Below are positions 10,782 through 23,020 of a stretch of 64,000 nt of DNA, piece after piece. The translations under genes were made by a program, and so were the position numbers. Position 1 is the stretch's first letter; every line of letters starts with the position of its first letter. Source of the DNA: Edolisoma coerulescens. Its lineage: Eukaryota; Chordata; Aves; Passeriformes; Campephagidae. The stretch spans positions 876,507-940,506 of the forward strand of contig VWZW01005387.1 of the NCBI GenBank assembly GCA_013397115.1, in the 5' to 3' direction. The notes under the pieces were generated by a model that did not search any database, was not told the origin of the DNA, and saw only the letters and a list, made by a program, of their open reading frames with translations.

Positions 10782-13700
10782 GAAAGAACTACAGCTGCTA
10801 AAAACTGCATATTTGTTTGCAGTTATCAGTTGGTAGTTAAACAGTCTGAAGAATATCTAGAATATTATTTTAAGTGAAGCATAGCAATACAGATGTCCTT
10901 TATTTCCAGTACTTTTTTTAGAATGTTGAGAGATAGATCTTGAGAGACTTCAAATAACTGCACGGTTCATCCTTCTCAACTGTTTCCCTACAGTGATGAT
11001 ATTTAACAAAGCATTATTGCAAGAAGTAAGACATTTTAGCTTTTTTATCGCTTGCTTCACTCTCAGCTTCTGACCTTACCAATCTGCTTCTTATTATATT
11101 AGACCTTACATTAGGGAATAAAAGCAGAGAGATTAAACATTCTGAAGTTTCAGACTTCATGAAACATGTGGTGCTGTATTCTCTGTGAGAATAACAAACC
11201 TACCAATGAGACCTTAAAAAAACAACTTTGTAAAATAAACACAGTGGTGGTTTCTGCCAAGGGCATAGGTTATGACTCCAAAGAAGCATTAGTTATCTAT
11301 AAGAAGAATAAAAATATGACTAGTTTGGTCATAGTTCTTTCCATTATGATCACAATTAATGAAGTCTTATTGACCATTTATTGGTGGAAGTGGAATATGA
11401 GCTACATGAAAGCATACTGACTTTAGCATTAGTTTGTACTACATTTAAAGTTTCATAAATATGTTAGAAATAAAATTATCTCTTTCTCATTACAATTGGG
11501 CATCTTTTGCACTGGTTTTCAGATTTAACTTCTCCTGACATCAGGTTTTGATCAATATTCTGTTGATCAGGTCAATTCTCTGATCAATAGTCACCCACTT
11601 TCCTCCAGCTGAGAGACAGGAAAAAAAATCCAAAACAGCAAGACCAACAAGAAACCTCCTAAAACCTCCTAAAAAAACCAACCAAACAAAAAATTGAAGT
11701 GAAAACTGTCAGCCAGATGAACATTTGGATTTCTTATATACAGTACTTCTCATTAACAATCAACACAGTTATAGCAGACTAAACATATCTTCTAAAGCAA
11801 ATGTTAAATAAAATTCCCTCTAGTTAGCACCAATAGGACTTGCTCACATATGTTAGAGCTCTCAATGCTCCATTGTCTCCTTAAAATACAGTTAAATTCT
11901 CCTTTTCTCTGTTTTCTAAGAAAGAATTTGCTTCTTAGTAAGAAATTATGTGAGGAATTCAGTTTTTTAAGTCTGTTCCCAAATCTACACTTTCCTTTCA
12001 CTTCAGTATATCTGAATATGCAAAAAATACCTGGCTCAGTGGTGCTGTCACTTATTATGGTTTGTGCATAACCATTTTTTATTTTGGTATGACCTGATCT
12101 TGTTAATAGTTAATTTTGCCTCCTTGGGTATGGATGATAATGATCTATTCATAACAATTGCTTTCACTTCTATTCCTTGTGAGGCACAGAGAAAAGTATT
12201 GGCATTACATACATCACAGCATATGCCTCTCAATGCTGTGCAACAGCTGTCATTTTGAATGATCTTCTGAAACAGAAATGAGCTGGCTCAGGATCATTCA
12301 CTGGATGCCATCTGTTGTTCACACCATAAGTACCAACTAGTAAGGTCCAAAGCGCATGACTTCTCTTATCATTGCGTTTGAAACTGCCATTAACATCTGA
12401 AGCCTTCTGTGTCCAGTCATGTGAATTGGCAAAAGATAAACCACATAGGAGGAGGGACAGAGAATGATTGAAGATGCTCACATCTGTCATTATCAAACCC
12501 TATAAGGGAATTTTTATAAGGCGTCTCAGTAAAGGTAAATCTCAGGTTAGCAACGACCTTAATCCCAGGTCAACAGAGACCTCAGCTTTCCGTGACTGTT
12601 CTTCATAGATCTCTGTGTCTCTTTTATTTTCAGTACTTCAAATGGCTCTGTACATAGTCATTCTTTGAGTCCTTTTTTCCTTCAACTGGCAGGGGAGAGA
12701 AGATGGATCTGTTGAGCAAACTGTAGTGTCTGTGCTTGGAAGTGGGTGACAAGCAGCTGCAAAGAAGCTGATAAAAAATTAACTCTGGAAACCCAGCATG
12801 GGAGGCATGGAAACTATACCCCCTCTCCTAATTAAAACTCTGATAAAATGAAAACATGCTTTAAATCACCACAGTACAAACAGGGACATTAAAAAAACCT
12901 TTCCTTTAAACAAACATTTAATACCACTGAGGGATAGCTAAAATATAAAACCAAATGCAAAACAGCTCTCTGGATTTTCCCTCTTGATGATTCTGGCATA
13001 CACCTGATCCTAGGTCTTTGGGGTAATATTACATTTCCTTATAAAATATTTATACAACACAGTACCTTAACCTCGTAAATCTGTGTAACAGACTGTCTAG
13101 TCTTAAAGGTAAGTACAAAAACTAATGTGAATAGCCATGATTTTATCTCTTATGTCCTCTTTCCAAATGTGTTTGAGCAAAATATGTTTTCAAACTTTTC
13201 TCCTTGTATTTTAAATATCATTGTCATGCATAACAATGGATAAACCACAGTGAAGTATCCAATAAGGCCAATTCAATATATATTTTCATGCATTTTGACT
13301 AGATTTTTCTGTGATTTGTCTCAGAAGGGTCCATGTGATGTCAAAGAGTATCTTCTCCTTCAGTGTAATTATTACTAAAACTAGCAATACCTTTTGGAAA
13401 CAATGATAATGGTAGTGCTTTGAAGAGAAAATGAGCACATGGTTCTCACACAATGGAGCCTATAGTCTAGCTTGAGAAGAGTGTCCCTGTGGTCTAGGTG
13501 AGATAATGCAAAGAGAAGACAGGCATCAAAGCAAGCCCATCAGATAAGTACATAAATGCAAATTATGCTCCCCCTTCCCTATTTCTAGAGAGCATGTGGG
13601 GATCTTTATTACTTTTTTTCAGCCAAAGCTGTGTGTGTTTGAAAGAGAAGTCTCTGCTGAAAAGACACAGGTGAGAAGTAAGTTTTGAAGAAGAATTAGG

Positions 13701-14953
13701 AAAAAACAGAAATGTAAAAAGGAGAAGATAGTTGCAAGAATAGGATGGGTGGCAGAGTATGTTGAAAAGTCCCTAGGAGGACAACAAAATTATTGGGGAA
13801 AATATTGGACTATAGGCTTAATATGAGATGCAGAAATGGGTGAGATAATCATGGAAGTGTTCAGTGAAGAAGAGCTTGGCCAGGAAGCTAGAGGAAAAAC
13901 TAAAGCTTGGAAACTGGGGTTGTGGGCTGGTGAGGTAAGCTATCCAGCTGGAAGAGAGAGCACAGGAAGCATCTCCTCCCACAAACTGGTACAGGGGGCA
14001 TCTATGCTATAAAACACTGGTGCAGCTGCTGCTTCTGTAGGCATGGATCCCTATGTACGCAGTGTATTTATCCAGTGACTGCAGTTACCCCTCTAGCAGG
14101 AGGGGTTTCAGCCACTCAGCATTGCAGTCCAGCAAGCCTTAGGTTATGATTCATATTTAAGACAGTCACCTGAGTGACCTGGGTAATCTGAGGTTTGTGT
14201 AGACACTGTGCTAACATCAACTAGAGTCATACAACTGCCTTGTGTTTTCAGCATGCAAGAAGTCAGTTGAGTGGTTTTGAATGATTTGTCACCTACAGAC
14301 AAAGCTTAAGTCTTACTGCCACTGGCAACCCCCCATTAGTTTCAGCGACAAAAGGTTTTCACCTCTGGGACTTCAGATTCTCAATTTGCTGTCTTTAGGC
14401 CACACTAGAGAAAATATGTTAAACAATTAAATTCCATGGTTATTTCTGAAATAATCATACGTCCTTTATAAGTAATTTAACTTCTTGAAGAGAAATACAG
14501 AGTAATAAAAGTATATGGTCTCTATGAGGATTGTAGTTTCTATTTTTTGAATTTATTTGTTTTCTTACCTTATTTTCTTATAAAATTCACTCTTTCCTCA
14601 TGAAACATAAAACTGTTGCATAGTTTTTCTGTAAATGTATTACGTTATCAACCATACAGCCTCTTAAGATGATTTCATTTTCATTCTACTTTTGGTCACT
14701 ACATAGTTGGTATCAAAATATTCTGTGGACTTATTTGAAGAAAAGTGCTTTATAAATGCAAGGTACCCATAAGGCATATTTAATTTTGCATTGTCTGCAG
14801 TGATAGAACACTTTTGATTTCACTGTATTTGGAAGAGCTACTACTATAGACCTTTGGGAGCCTTCCTTATTTCTTAGGAGTGTGTTCATATTTATACTGA
14901 GAGTACTGGTGACTAACACATATATATATGTGTATATATGTGCTTTTGTACAG
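10782..14953. other. MMP16 intron, non-coding
   Basis: Intronic sequence with no supported exon or clear repeat. A short TA/TG-rich run at about 14918-14940 lies just before the next exon's acceptor. Open frames such as 12230-12496 have no recognisable features. Confidence 0.6.
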
Positions 14954-15104
14954 GTAACAAGTTCTGGGTTTTCAAGGACACTACTCTTCAGCCAGGTTAT
15001 CCTCATGATTTGATAACACTTGGAAGTGGAATTCCTTCCCATGGCATTGATTCAGCAATTTGGTGGGAAGATGTTGGAAAAACCTACTTCTTCAAAGGAG
15101 ATAG
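14954..15104 (+). CDS. MMP16: MMP16 coding exon, hemopexin blade 2-3 region
   Basis: This 151-bp exon completes the glycine codon split with 6225 and reads GNKFWVFKDTTLQPGYPHDL through WWEDVGKTYFFKGD. It ends two bases into the arginine codon finished at 19027. The acceptor is TTGTACAG and the donor GTTGGT. The KFWVFKD...GYP and KTYFFKGD elements are successive hemopexin repeat signatures. The length is not a multiple of three, so skipping it would shift the frame before the transmembrane segment. The donor is weaker than its neighbours, with T at +3 and G at +4 but the +5 G kept. Confidence 0.95.
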
Positions 15105-18100
15105 GTTGGTATAGGATTTCTGCAAGGGAACAATTCAATGGATATCAGCTAAACATGTTAACCTTTTCCTCTGTTTCTCAAAAGAAGAAGTCAAGACACT
15201 TAAACAGTTAATATTCTGTGGATGAAGTTAACTCCTCCTGCATAGATGGCTGTACTGTTTTCACATGTCTTATAACCTAAATCGTATTTGTGTGAATATC
15301 CTGGAATGGGTATATGTATATCCAGTAGAAAAGTTATGTTTTAGAAGTCAACAGTCGAGTCACAAATTTAAACTTAAATATTCAAAGTGATGTGTTTATG
15401 TACACTCTTACCTGTTTCTTTTTATCCACCTTTCTAAACCCCAGCACATAAGCAGGCAAGGCATGATCCAAAGCTTTTAAGGTCAGTGAAAATGACTCCT
15501 TTGCTACTATTTCATGAGGTAAAAAAGGGAGCTAAACCTGGGAGTTAGAGAAGAATTTGAGCATTTTCTTTGAATTACTTCTAAATAAATCTTATAGGGA
15601 CACATATTTATGATTAATAAGAAAACCCAACACAACCCCCCCCCAAAAAAAAAAAAATCCAAACAAACACAGAAAAAAGTAAAATCCGAGGGTTTTTCTA
15701 TTCCTGAAATACTTGTACTAGTGATTTAGTGTCTGTATTGTTATTTACCTGTCAATAAGAAAAAAGGAAGAGAATATTTGTCTGCTTTATAGAGATGTCA
15801 AGAGAATTCATTAATTTTTGAAACACTGCCAGTTATCTGAATGTTGGATTTTACAGGTTTTCAGTATGATACTGTGTTTGTTGATTGATGTATCACTGTG
15901 CAAATTTTGTGTGCTCAGAGACAAATCATTCTTTATTAATAATTGCAATGTTTCTATTAGTATTATTAAAAGTATGACTGCTTTTGTTACTGTGTCTACT
16001 TAGTGTTCTCAGACACTAATAGTATTCATGGATCACTTAAGAAATCAATTTATTGCACATCATAGAATATGCTTATTCTATTTATACCAACTACAGTTGG
16101 TAATTTTTTAGCAGTACTGTAAAAATTGCCCTACAGATTGCTGCAACAATTTTTTTTGTTAAAGACTTTTTTATTATTTAAAAAAATATAGTTCTCCAAC
16201 ACTCATGGTGAGGGAAGTAGATATCTAGAGTAAAATTTTTGTAATGTTTTAAAACTAGGTATCATTTCAAGCAATCAATTTTTGTAGTGAGTAGAAGATG
16301 CCTAAATAATTTGCTTCCTATGGTTGAGTAGATTTTTTTAAAAATTCAAATTAATTTTGAGGTAATAATTTTCCACCTCCACATACATATTGTGAAAAGA
16401 TGTACAGTAGGAATCTTTTGTGACTTGTACTTCCTTTAGGCTTTATTCAGCAGTGTCCTTTTATATTTCCATGCATAGGCAGTTACTTATAGTCAGGACT
16501 TTCCTAAAACACAGTTGGTAATAACAGAAGACAAAAAGACTGAGCAGAGAAAACATGTGCTGGCAGAAGAGTTGCTACTTAGAGCTAACAAGCACAATGA
16601 AACTCAGCAGGATATAAATACAATACAGTATGTTAGAGGAAGATTGAACATGAGCCTTGCAGAGATAATTGAGCCATTACAGGATATTGACCATCAGTAG
16701 GAATAAACCCTTATAACAGTAAGTTTCTCAATGTCCGTTTCTTATGACGTCAAATATTGGCTATAAAATAAAAATAATTATAAAAATGACCAAACAAAAA
16801 AAATAAGCAAACAAGAAAATCCCATTAACCAAACCAGTAAGAAGATTTAAAAGTCAAACCAGTAAACAGTGGTATGTCGAAAGCAGCTCATGTGTGGAAC
16901 ATTATTGTTGATAGTTGACATTATCTATTTCAACACTAATGATAATTTTTCCAAATAATTGTATGAAACCCAAAAAGGAGAAAAAATTTACTACAGAAAA
17001 CTTTAGTCCCTTTGTCATTCCTCTCCTACCAGAACTGAGTCATTTGGGACTAGAAGATAATAGGTTTGATGAACTTCTTGACACATTCTTGTTTATGCCT
17101 GTCTGGTCTGACTGGTTTCATGCACTTCAGAGTTTAAATCATTGGGGTTTTTTTCATAAAAATTAATCATGCAATGGCTCAGGATATCATTAAGTAAATA
17201 GGCTTAGATATAGAACATATTTTAGCAAATATTTTCCAAATTCCATTTTTCTAAAGCTATGAAGTGGACTTTCATTTTCTTTCCCCCTGTTACTTTGTCA
17301 GTCTTTGAGATACAGTAACAAATTTATATAGTTCGTAGAGCTCAAACCATTGTCAGGGAGTTTGCTTGTGAACATTTGGCAGGCCAAGTAGAATCAAGAC
17401 TAGGCTTTTCCTTACCCTGTAGACATGTTCATTATTCCAGCACAGACTGTTGAGGAGGTGTTGTGATCAGTCCTTCCCTAACAGGATTTCTCATCAATGA
17501 TGGAAACCCAGCAGTTTTGTGATTTCTAAGTGTGCACTGAGTATGTCCTCAAAGACTTTTAATGGGAAAGTATATTTTTGAAAGTCATTTAGGGCTAGTG
17601 GAAAACCAGAGGTTATTAAAAGAAGGAGCTCAAAAAGGTGAAAAGATTGGAAGAGAAAAAGGAGAATGAGAGGAATTATGCAGGATGAAAACAGAGTTCT
17701 GGAACAGAGGGAAAGAAAAAGAAAATATGTTTGTAAAAAAAATTCCAAACTAAGGACCAAGAAATTTAGAGTTAAAAGATGAGGAAAAACTGATCTCAAC
17801 AGTATTAATGTCAGAGCTTTGTTTACTACTTCTACATGTTGTTTTTGCATGTAAAATTTCAAAGATGTTACATATCCAAATAAAGAGCATTGTTTTGTTG
17901 TCTGGTAGCTGATGTATATGTGACTAGATTAAGAATTGAGGCTATAAAAATAACGTGAGCATAAGAAATAAAAAATACAATTGTCTTTTTAATCTCACTT
18001 GTTAACCCTTAACCCCCTTGAAATCTGCCATCTTTTAATTTCACTGAAAGTTTAAAGCCAGAGAAATGCCCCACTGGGAGAAATACTGAAGAGTTTAGAC

Positions 18101-19026
18101 CACTATACTTTTAGAAAAAGATTAAAATGTGACTTAATTAGAGTGCCTAAGTACCTTCACAGGGACAAAATATCACCCCCTCAAGACTTTTTTAATATAT
18201 GATGAATGATCATAACAAGGATTTCTAAAAACTGAAGTCAAATTAATTCAAATGAGAAACAGGGTCAATTTTTTAGCAGTAACCAGATTATCAATGATAT
18301 TGATAAAACTATGCACTAAATTAATGGAGTCAATTAAAATATGGAATGACCCACCAAAATATTAGGATACACAGAGTATATTAGAGATGCAGTATTCTTA
18401 GAACCAGCTTATAAGATATGCATAGCAATTTAATCAGCAGTATAAGGAAACAGAAATTATCAATATTATCTGTAAGTGTAAATAAATCACAAGTGTGAAT
18501 ACTTCTCAGATGTTCAGGATTACTATAATTGCATGCTGAAGCTTTTAAAGTTTAAGAAGGGCTGGCTGGCAAAAAGGCACAAAAGCAGGTTGAATTTTGT
18601 AATACGCTGCATATATTTAGTGATAATGAAATGAAAAGCAACTGTAATGAATACATATAAAGAGTTAAATTAAGATTGCTGGAGTTATTTTAATCTACTG
18701 TCACTTTCAGTGTTAAAATATTATCTAAAACATTAATGTATATTGGTTTTTTGCATATGTTGCATCTCTCTGTGTAACTATGCAAAAGTCCTAGGCGTCA
18801 GAATTGTGCTGATTTAGTTGTTGAAGTGCAAAAATCTTTTATCTTCTATCTACTTACATGAAACAGCAGATAGATTTATTTGTAATCTAGTAGTATGTTC
18901 AAAGAGAAGTCCAGTATTCCCACTTGTGGCTAATGAATGTAGCAAGTGTTAGAAGGGGAAAATATAAAGTTACTCATCTGCTATCTTACAAATGCACTTC
19001 TTTTTTTCCTTTAAAAAATATTTCAG
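15105..19026. other. MMP16 intron, non-coding
   Basis: About 3.9 kb of intron. It contains a C9A13 homopolymer pair at 15636-15657, but no exon, RNA gene or clear mobile element that I can identify. A TTAACCCTTAACCCCC stretch near 18002 is too short and isolated to call. Confidence 0.6.
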
Positions 19027-19142
19027 GTACTGGAGGTACAGTGAAGAAATGAGATCCATGGACCCTGGTTATCCCAAACCAATCACAATTTGGAAAGGTA
19101 TCCCAGAATCTCCTCAGGGAGCCTTTGTCCACAAAGAAAATG
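19027..19142 (+). CDS. MMP16: MMP16 coding exon, hemopexin blade 3-4 region
   Basis: This 116-bp exon is bounded by a pyrimidine-rich acceptor ending TATTTCAG and a GTATGC donor. It encodes RYWRYSEEMRSMDPGYPKPI then TIWKGIPESPQGAFVHKENG, a canonical hemopexin repeat (YWRY...DPGYPK.I..W.GIP). It starts one base short of a full codon and ends in phase 1, matching the exons on both sides. The IPESPQGAF motif is typical of the membrane-type MMPs. Confidence 0.95.
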
Positions 19143-21288
19143 GTATGCAAACATTCTTGTTTTAATGATTTGTTTTCACCCTTTATGTAAGATAGAGTAG
19201 TAGAGGGAAGATTGACTATTCAGGTTAAGTAGTTAAGGAATTCTGATGTCTGAACAGAATATTTCCTGCTATAGAACTGGCTTTAGTTAAAATGGCTCTT
19301 TGTTTGCATGTACTATTTAACACAGGGCTGAAAAAGCTTTCAAATTCAGTATTTTAAGCCTTACTTTCCATTCTTTTTTTCTTCTATCTTAATTCATTTT
19401 ATTTTTGTTCTCGGCTGAATTATTGTACCTCTTAAAACAAGCTTCATAAATACAGTATATCACTATTGAATTTTCAAGGTATTGTCTGTTTAAACAGCTT
19501 AGAAGGTATTGCTTTCAGTCTCAAAAACTAGGAAAGGGAAGCAAACTCTTTATCTAAGCAGAAATATCTCAATGAATTTATGTAATGCAAATACATCATA
19601 AATCCATGATGTACAAAGGGATAACAGGGATTTTAGTATGATGTATTAGTACATTTATCAAGATGCATCCATACCTAGAGCCTAGAATCTCAGCTGGACA
19701 CACGTCAAAACAAATGAGAGCAGCCAAAATCTCTTTCATCTTAGGAGAATTCAGTGCTACCCAGGGGATGGTGGCCAGATGCCAACAGAGCCCTCAGTTG
19801 CACAGAGTTTTTATATCCTTGATGGGAATAAAAATATGCATTTGTTGTATCCTATCATTGTTGGAAAATTGTTATATGGCATATATGATTTATTTATTAG
19901 TAGGTTCTGAGTTTATTCTGTTTGCCTCATAAGACAGGACACATATCTATTGCTGTATTGTTTTAATTTCCTTTTAATAAGAAAATAAAAATATTTCTTT
20001 CCTTTTATAAACATTTTAGTCTCCTATTTCAACCTCTAACTTGATTAAGTAATTTACCATGGAAATGTTTGGGTTTGTTTTTTTTTTCACAAATATATTT
20101 AATTGCTTCCTTGCTTTGGATCTGTTTTATCCAGAAGAAGAAACCCTGTCTGTATTTTGGCCTTTTGGCAAGATTGGATTTTTTGTGTTGCCTTTAACTG
20201 GAAAGTAGGTCAGTCAAGATGATATTCTGCATACATCACACTCAATAATTAACTGTTTTTAAATACACATATATGGGGAAATAGTCACAAACATTATAGA
20301 AATATATATACATGTATTTACATCGATATCTGTACATATATACATGTACATATACATATATACATAACTGTATATTTATATATAGATATATGTATTCTGT
20401 ACTGAGCTCAGGGCCACACGCCTCCCATTAAAAATGAAAATTATCTTACTATAACACCCAGACCAGTGAGTTTGAAAGCACTGCAGAGGCAGAGCAGGCA
20501 TTCCTAAGGCAGGAAAGACTTTGGGTTACATAAAAGCCAGTTCTCTTTCCAACTCCAGTGGTTTTGATAGTCTGACAGATTCTTTGGATGAGGAGATGCG
20601 TAAAACAGGACATGAGATTGTGGAGGAGGCAAAAAGAGAGAGGGAATTCTTGAACATCTCAGAAAGCCTAGAAGGGCCCCAGGGCAGAAAAAGGGACTGA
20701 AAATGACACCATAAAGTTCCCAAGAAGACTACTAAGACATTTTCTCTGAAATCAAGAAAATAGAAGTCTTAAGCAACAGTTCAGAACTAGCTCTCACTTC
20801 TGGATAGCATAGCATAGCATAGCACAGCATTGCAGTTTGTTTCAGTAGACTTCCCATTTTGAAGAGGTCGTGATGCTTTAAAGTCCTGTCCCTGAGGATT
20901 CCAACTCTAGCTGGTTTTTCAGTGAATGAACAAACTGGCCAAACCTTGGTTTCTAATAGACTGTATTCTCTGGAATTCTTTGATTATTTTTTTAGTAATG
21001 AAAGAGTCAAATCCCAGTTTACTGAATAAAAGAACAACTAAAGAACAAACAAACAAATGAACAAAAACTCCAAAACTAAAACAAAACCCCCAAACCTAAT
21101 GTTAGATTTTCTAGAGACAGTAAAGAAATAAAATTTGTAAAGAAGATTTGAAAGACCTATAACTGAAGTCTACTCCTCAAGTTTTCTGAATTTTTTAATT
21201 ACAAAAAATTGATACCAGTAATTTCCATCATGATATATTGATGGCATGATTTCATATGACCATGAATAACTGCAACTTTCTTCCTCAG
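19143..21288. other. MMP16 intron, non-coding
   Basis: Last intron of the gene, about 2.1 kb. It holds an imperfect TA/TACA-rich run at about 20297-20396 and a short (GCATA)n run near 20803-20824. No exon or transposon was recognised. Confidence 0.6.
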
Positions 21289-21623
21289 GCTTCACATATT
21301 TCTACAAAGGAAAAGAGTACTGGAAATTCAATAACCAGATGCTCAGGGTGGAACCTGGCTATCCCAGATCCATCCTCAAGGATTTTATGGGTTGTGATGG
21401 ACCAACAGACCGAGATAAGGACCGACACAGCCCTCAAGATGACGTTGACATTGTCATCAAACTGGACAACACAGCCAGCACTGTGAAAGCCATAGCCATC
21501 GTCATTCCCTGCATCCTGGCCTTGTGCCTCCTTGTCTTGGTTTACACTGTGTTCCAGTTCAAAAGGAAAGGAACACCCCGCCACATACTGTACTGCAAAC
21601 GCTCTATGCAAGAGTGGGTGTGA
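21289..21623 (+). CDS. MMP16: MMP16 terminal coding exon: last hemopexin blade, stem, transmembrane helix and tail
   Basis: The exon follows the acceptor CTTCCTCAG and ends at the TGA at 21621-21623. It starts with the last blade (FTYFYKGKEYWKFNN, then VEPGYPRS). The DFMGC cysteine at 21393-21395 is the usual partner of a cysteine at the domain's start, which lies upstream of the window. A polar stem (GPTDRDKDRHSPQDD and on) links to a hydrophobic helix at about 21489-21554, beginning AIAIVIPCIL. A 22-residue cytoplasmic tail follows, ending CKRSMQEWV, which I recognise as the MMP16 C-terminus (MMP14 ends DKV). The protein is therefore a type I membrane protein. The stem carries a few residues that I believe differ from human. 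With the other three exons this gives 741 bp, 246 residues plus stop. Confidence 0.97.
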
Positions 21624-22538
21624 TGTAGGGTTTTGGTTTTTTTCTTTCCCTCCCAGGAGTTTGTGGTAACTTGAGATTCAACACAAGAGCTGTTTCCTAG
21701 CTAGGAGCGGGCATCTGTCAGTCTGAAACAAAGCTGATCTTTAAAACCCAGGGGGTTGCCTGTCCTGCCCATGAGTGGCGATTCGCTCAGCTGGGAAGCT
21801 TCCATGATACACAGTATCTGCTGTTTCTTCAGTCCTTTGTCTTTCTTTGTCATTCAATTCTAGGCCTTTCCTCTGCACGCTCAATGCCCTATAAACTATC
21901 AGGATTAACTAATGAAAAGGAATTAAAATATCTCCAATGTTTCTACATTTTTCCCTTAAGGCGTGTTCCCCTTTGAAAAATTTTTTGCTGAAAGTAAATT
22001 TTTTTAGAGAAACACAACAACCAACAATGGAACTTTCAGGAAAGTGAGAAGACCCAAAACAGCTTTGTCTCCAAAGAGGATTGCTTTCTGTCTGCTACGG
22101 ATAAAGTCCTATACTCCTACTTCCAGTTTTGTCAGGTGGGAGACTCGGATGACACGCAGGACTTCAGACTGTTCGGACAGCCATTTTCCAACAAACAAGG
22201 GGCCAAAATATCTGCAATATAGTAACAGCCTTAATAATACATTCATTTTGTGTTTTTTACAGCTGCTCTGGGCTATGTCCTCAATGTTTTAAACTCATAT
22301 TCAGTACTATATTCAAGCAGAACCTTTTTATTGGTTTGTTTGATTTTTGGTTAGTTTTCCTACATTATCTTTCCCAAGCTGTACCAAGCCCACTGCCCCA
22401 GGCCTTTTGTAGGTCTGTCAGGAGCACTCATTCCAAAGCATGGTAAAAAGGAGTGTGTCTCTGAAGTGGATTTCAATGAACTAAAACAACTGACATGCTA
22501 TTGAGAAACTTGACACTGGTATTATATTGGTGGTGTAA

Positions 22539-23020
22539 CCCTTTGAGAACTATTGCATCCAGTTTTTGGAGTCTGGTAGATGTTAATCTTGGTCATCATT
22601 CTGTTATAAAATTGTGTTTGGGTAATACAGGTTTTAAAAGAAAATCAGTTTTTTCAAAACAGATTTCTTGTGACTACAAGTGTTTTTAATTATTTGCATT
22701 ATTGATAGAAAAGCATTTTTAACATGAATAGAAAGCAAAATATATTTACCAGCTACTTTCTTGTTAAAGGAACGAAACGTATTTTAATAATTTCTACCAC
22801 TTACCAAGAATTTTTCTGAGCTGGCAACAATTTTATAGCTTAGCCTCTTATCTTAAGTATCTTGGATTTCTCTTTTGAAACTATGTTGCATGACAATTCG
22901 ATTTGCCTCTGCAGAGGTAGAGTTACAGTTTCAAAGGAAAGCTAAGACGATGACTCTGATAGTGCATGAGTATCCTCTGGTGTGTTACCCCTTTGCATGT
23001 TCATCATAGTTCTCAAAGGG
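22539..23020. mobile_element. Candidate piggyBac-type MITE, 482 bp, in the MMP16 3' UTR
   Basis: The element starts CCCTTTGAGAACTAT and ends with the exact reverse complement of those 15 bases. With the flanks, the perfect inverted repeat is 18 bases (22536-22553 against 23006-23023). The right flank is TTAA (23021-23024) and the left is GTAA, a one-base change from TTAA. TTAA target duplication and CCYTTTG-type termini are hallmarks of piggyBac-family DNA transposons. There is no open frame for a transposase, so it would be a non-autonomous, internally deleted copy. An inner CCCTTTG at 22989 can form a smaller hairpin with the same right arm. The alternative is a chance or RNA-selected inverted repeat. 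Confidence 0.6.
23008..23015 (+). promoter_or_regulatory. miR-146 8-mer target site 1
   Basis: AGTTCTCA is the full 8-mer complement to the miR-146a/b seed (GAGAACU plus the A opposite position 1). It lies within the right terminal repeat of the piggyBac-like element at 22539-23020. MMP16 is, as I recall, a reported miR-146b target in glioma work. Confidence 0.5.

Noticed and set aside
18002..18024. TTAACCCTTAACCCCC run, telomere-like
   Set aside because: Only two or three imperfect units. It is too short for an interstitial telomeric repeat, and no inverted partner was found.
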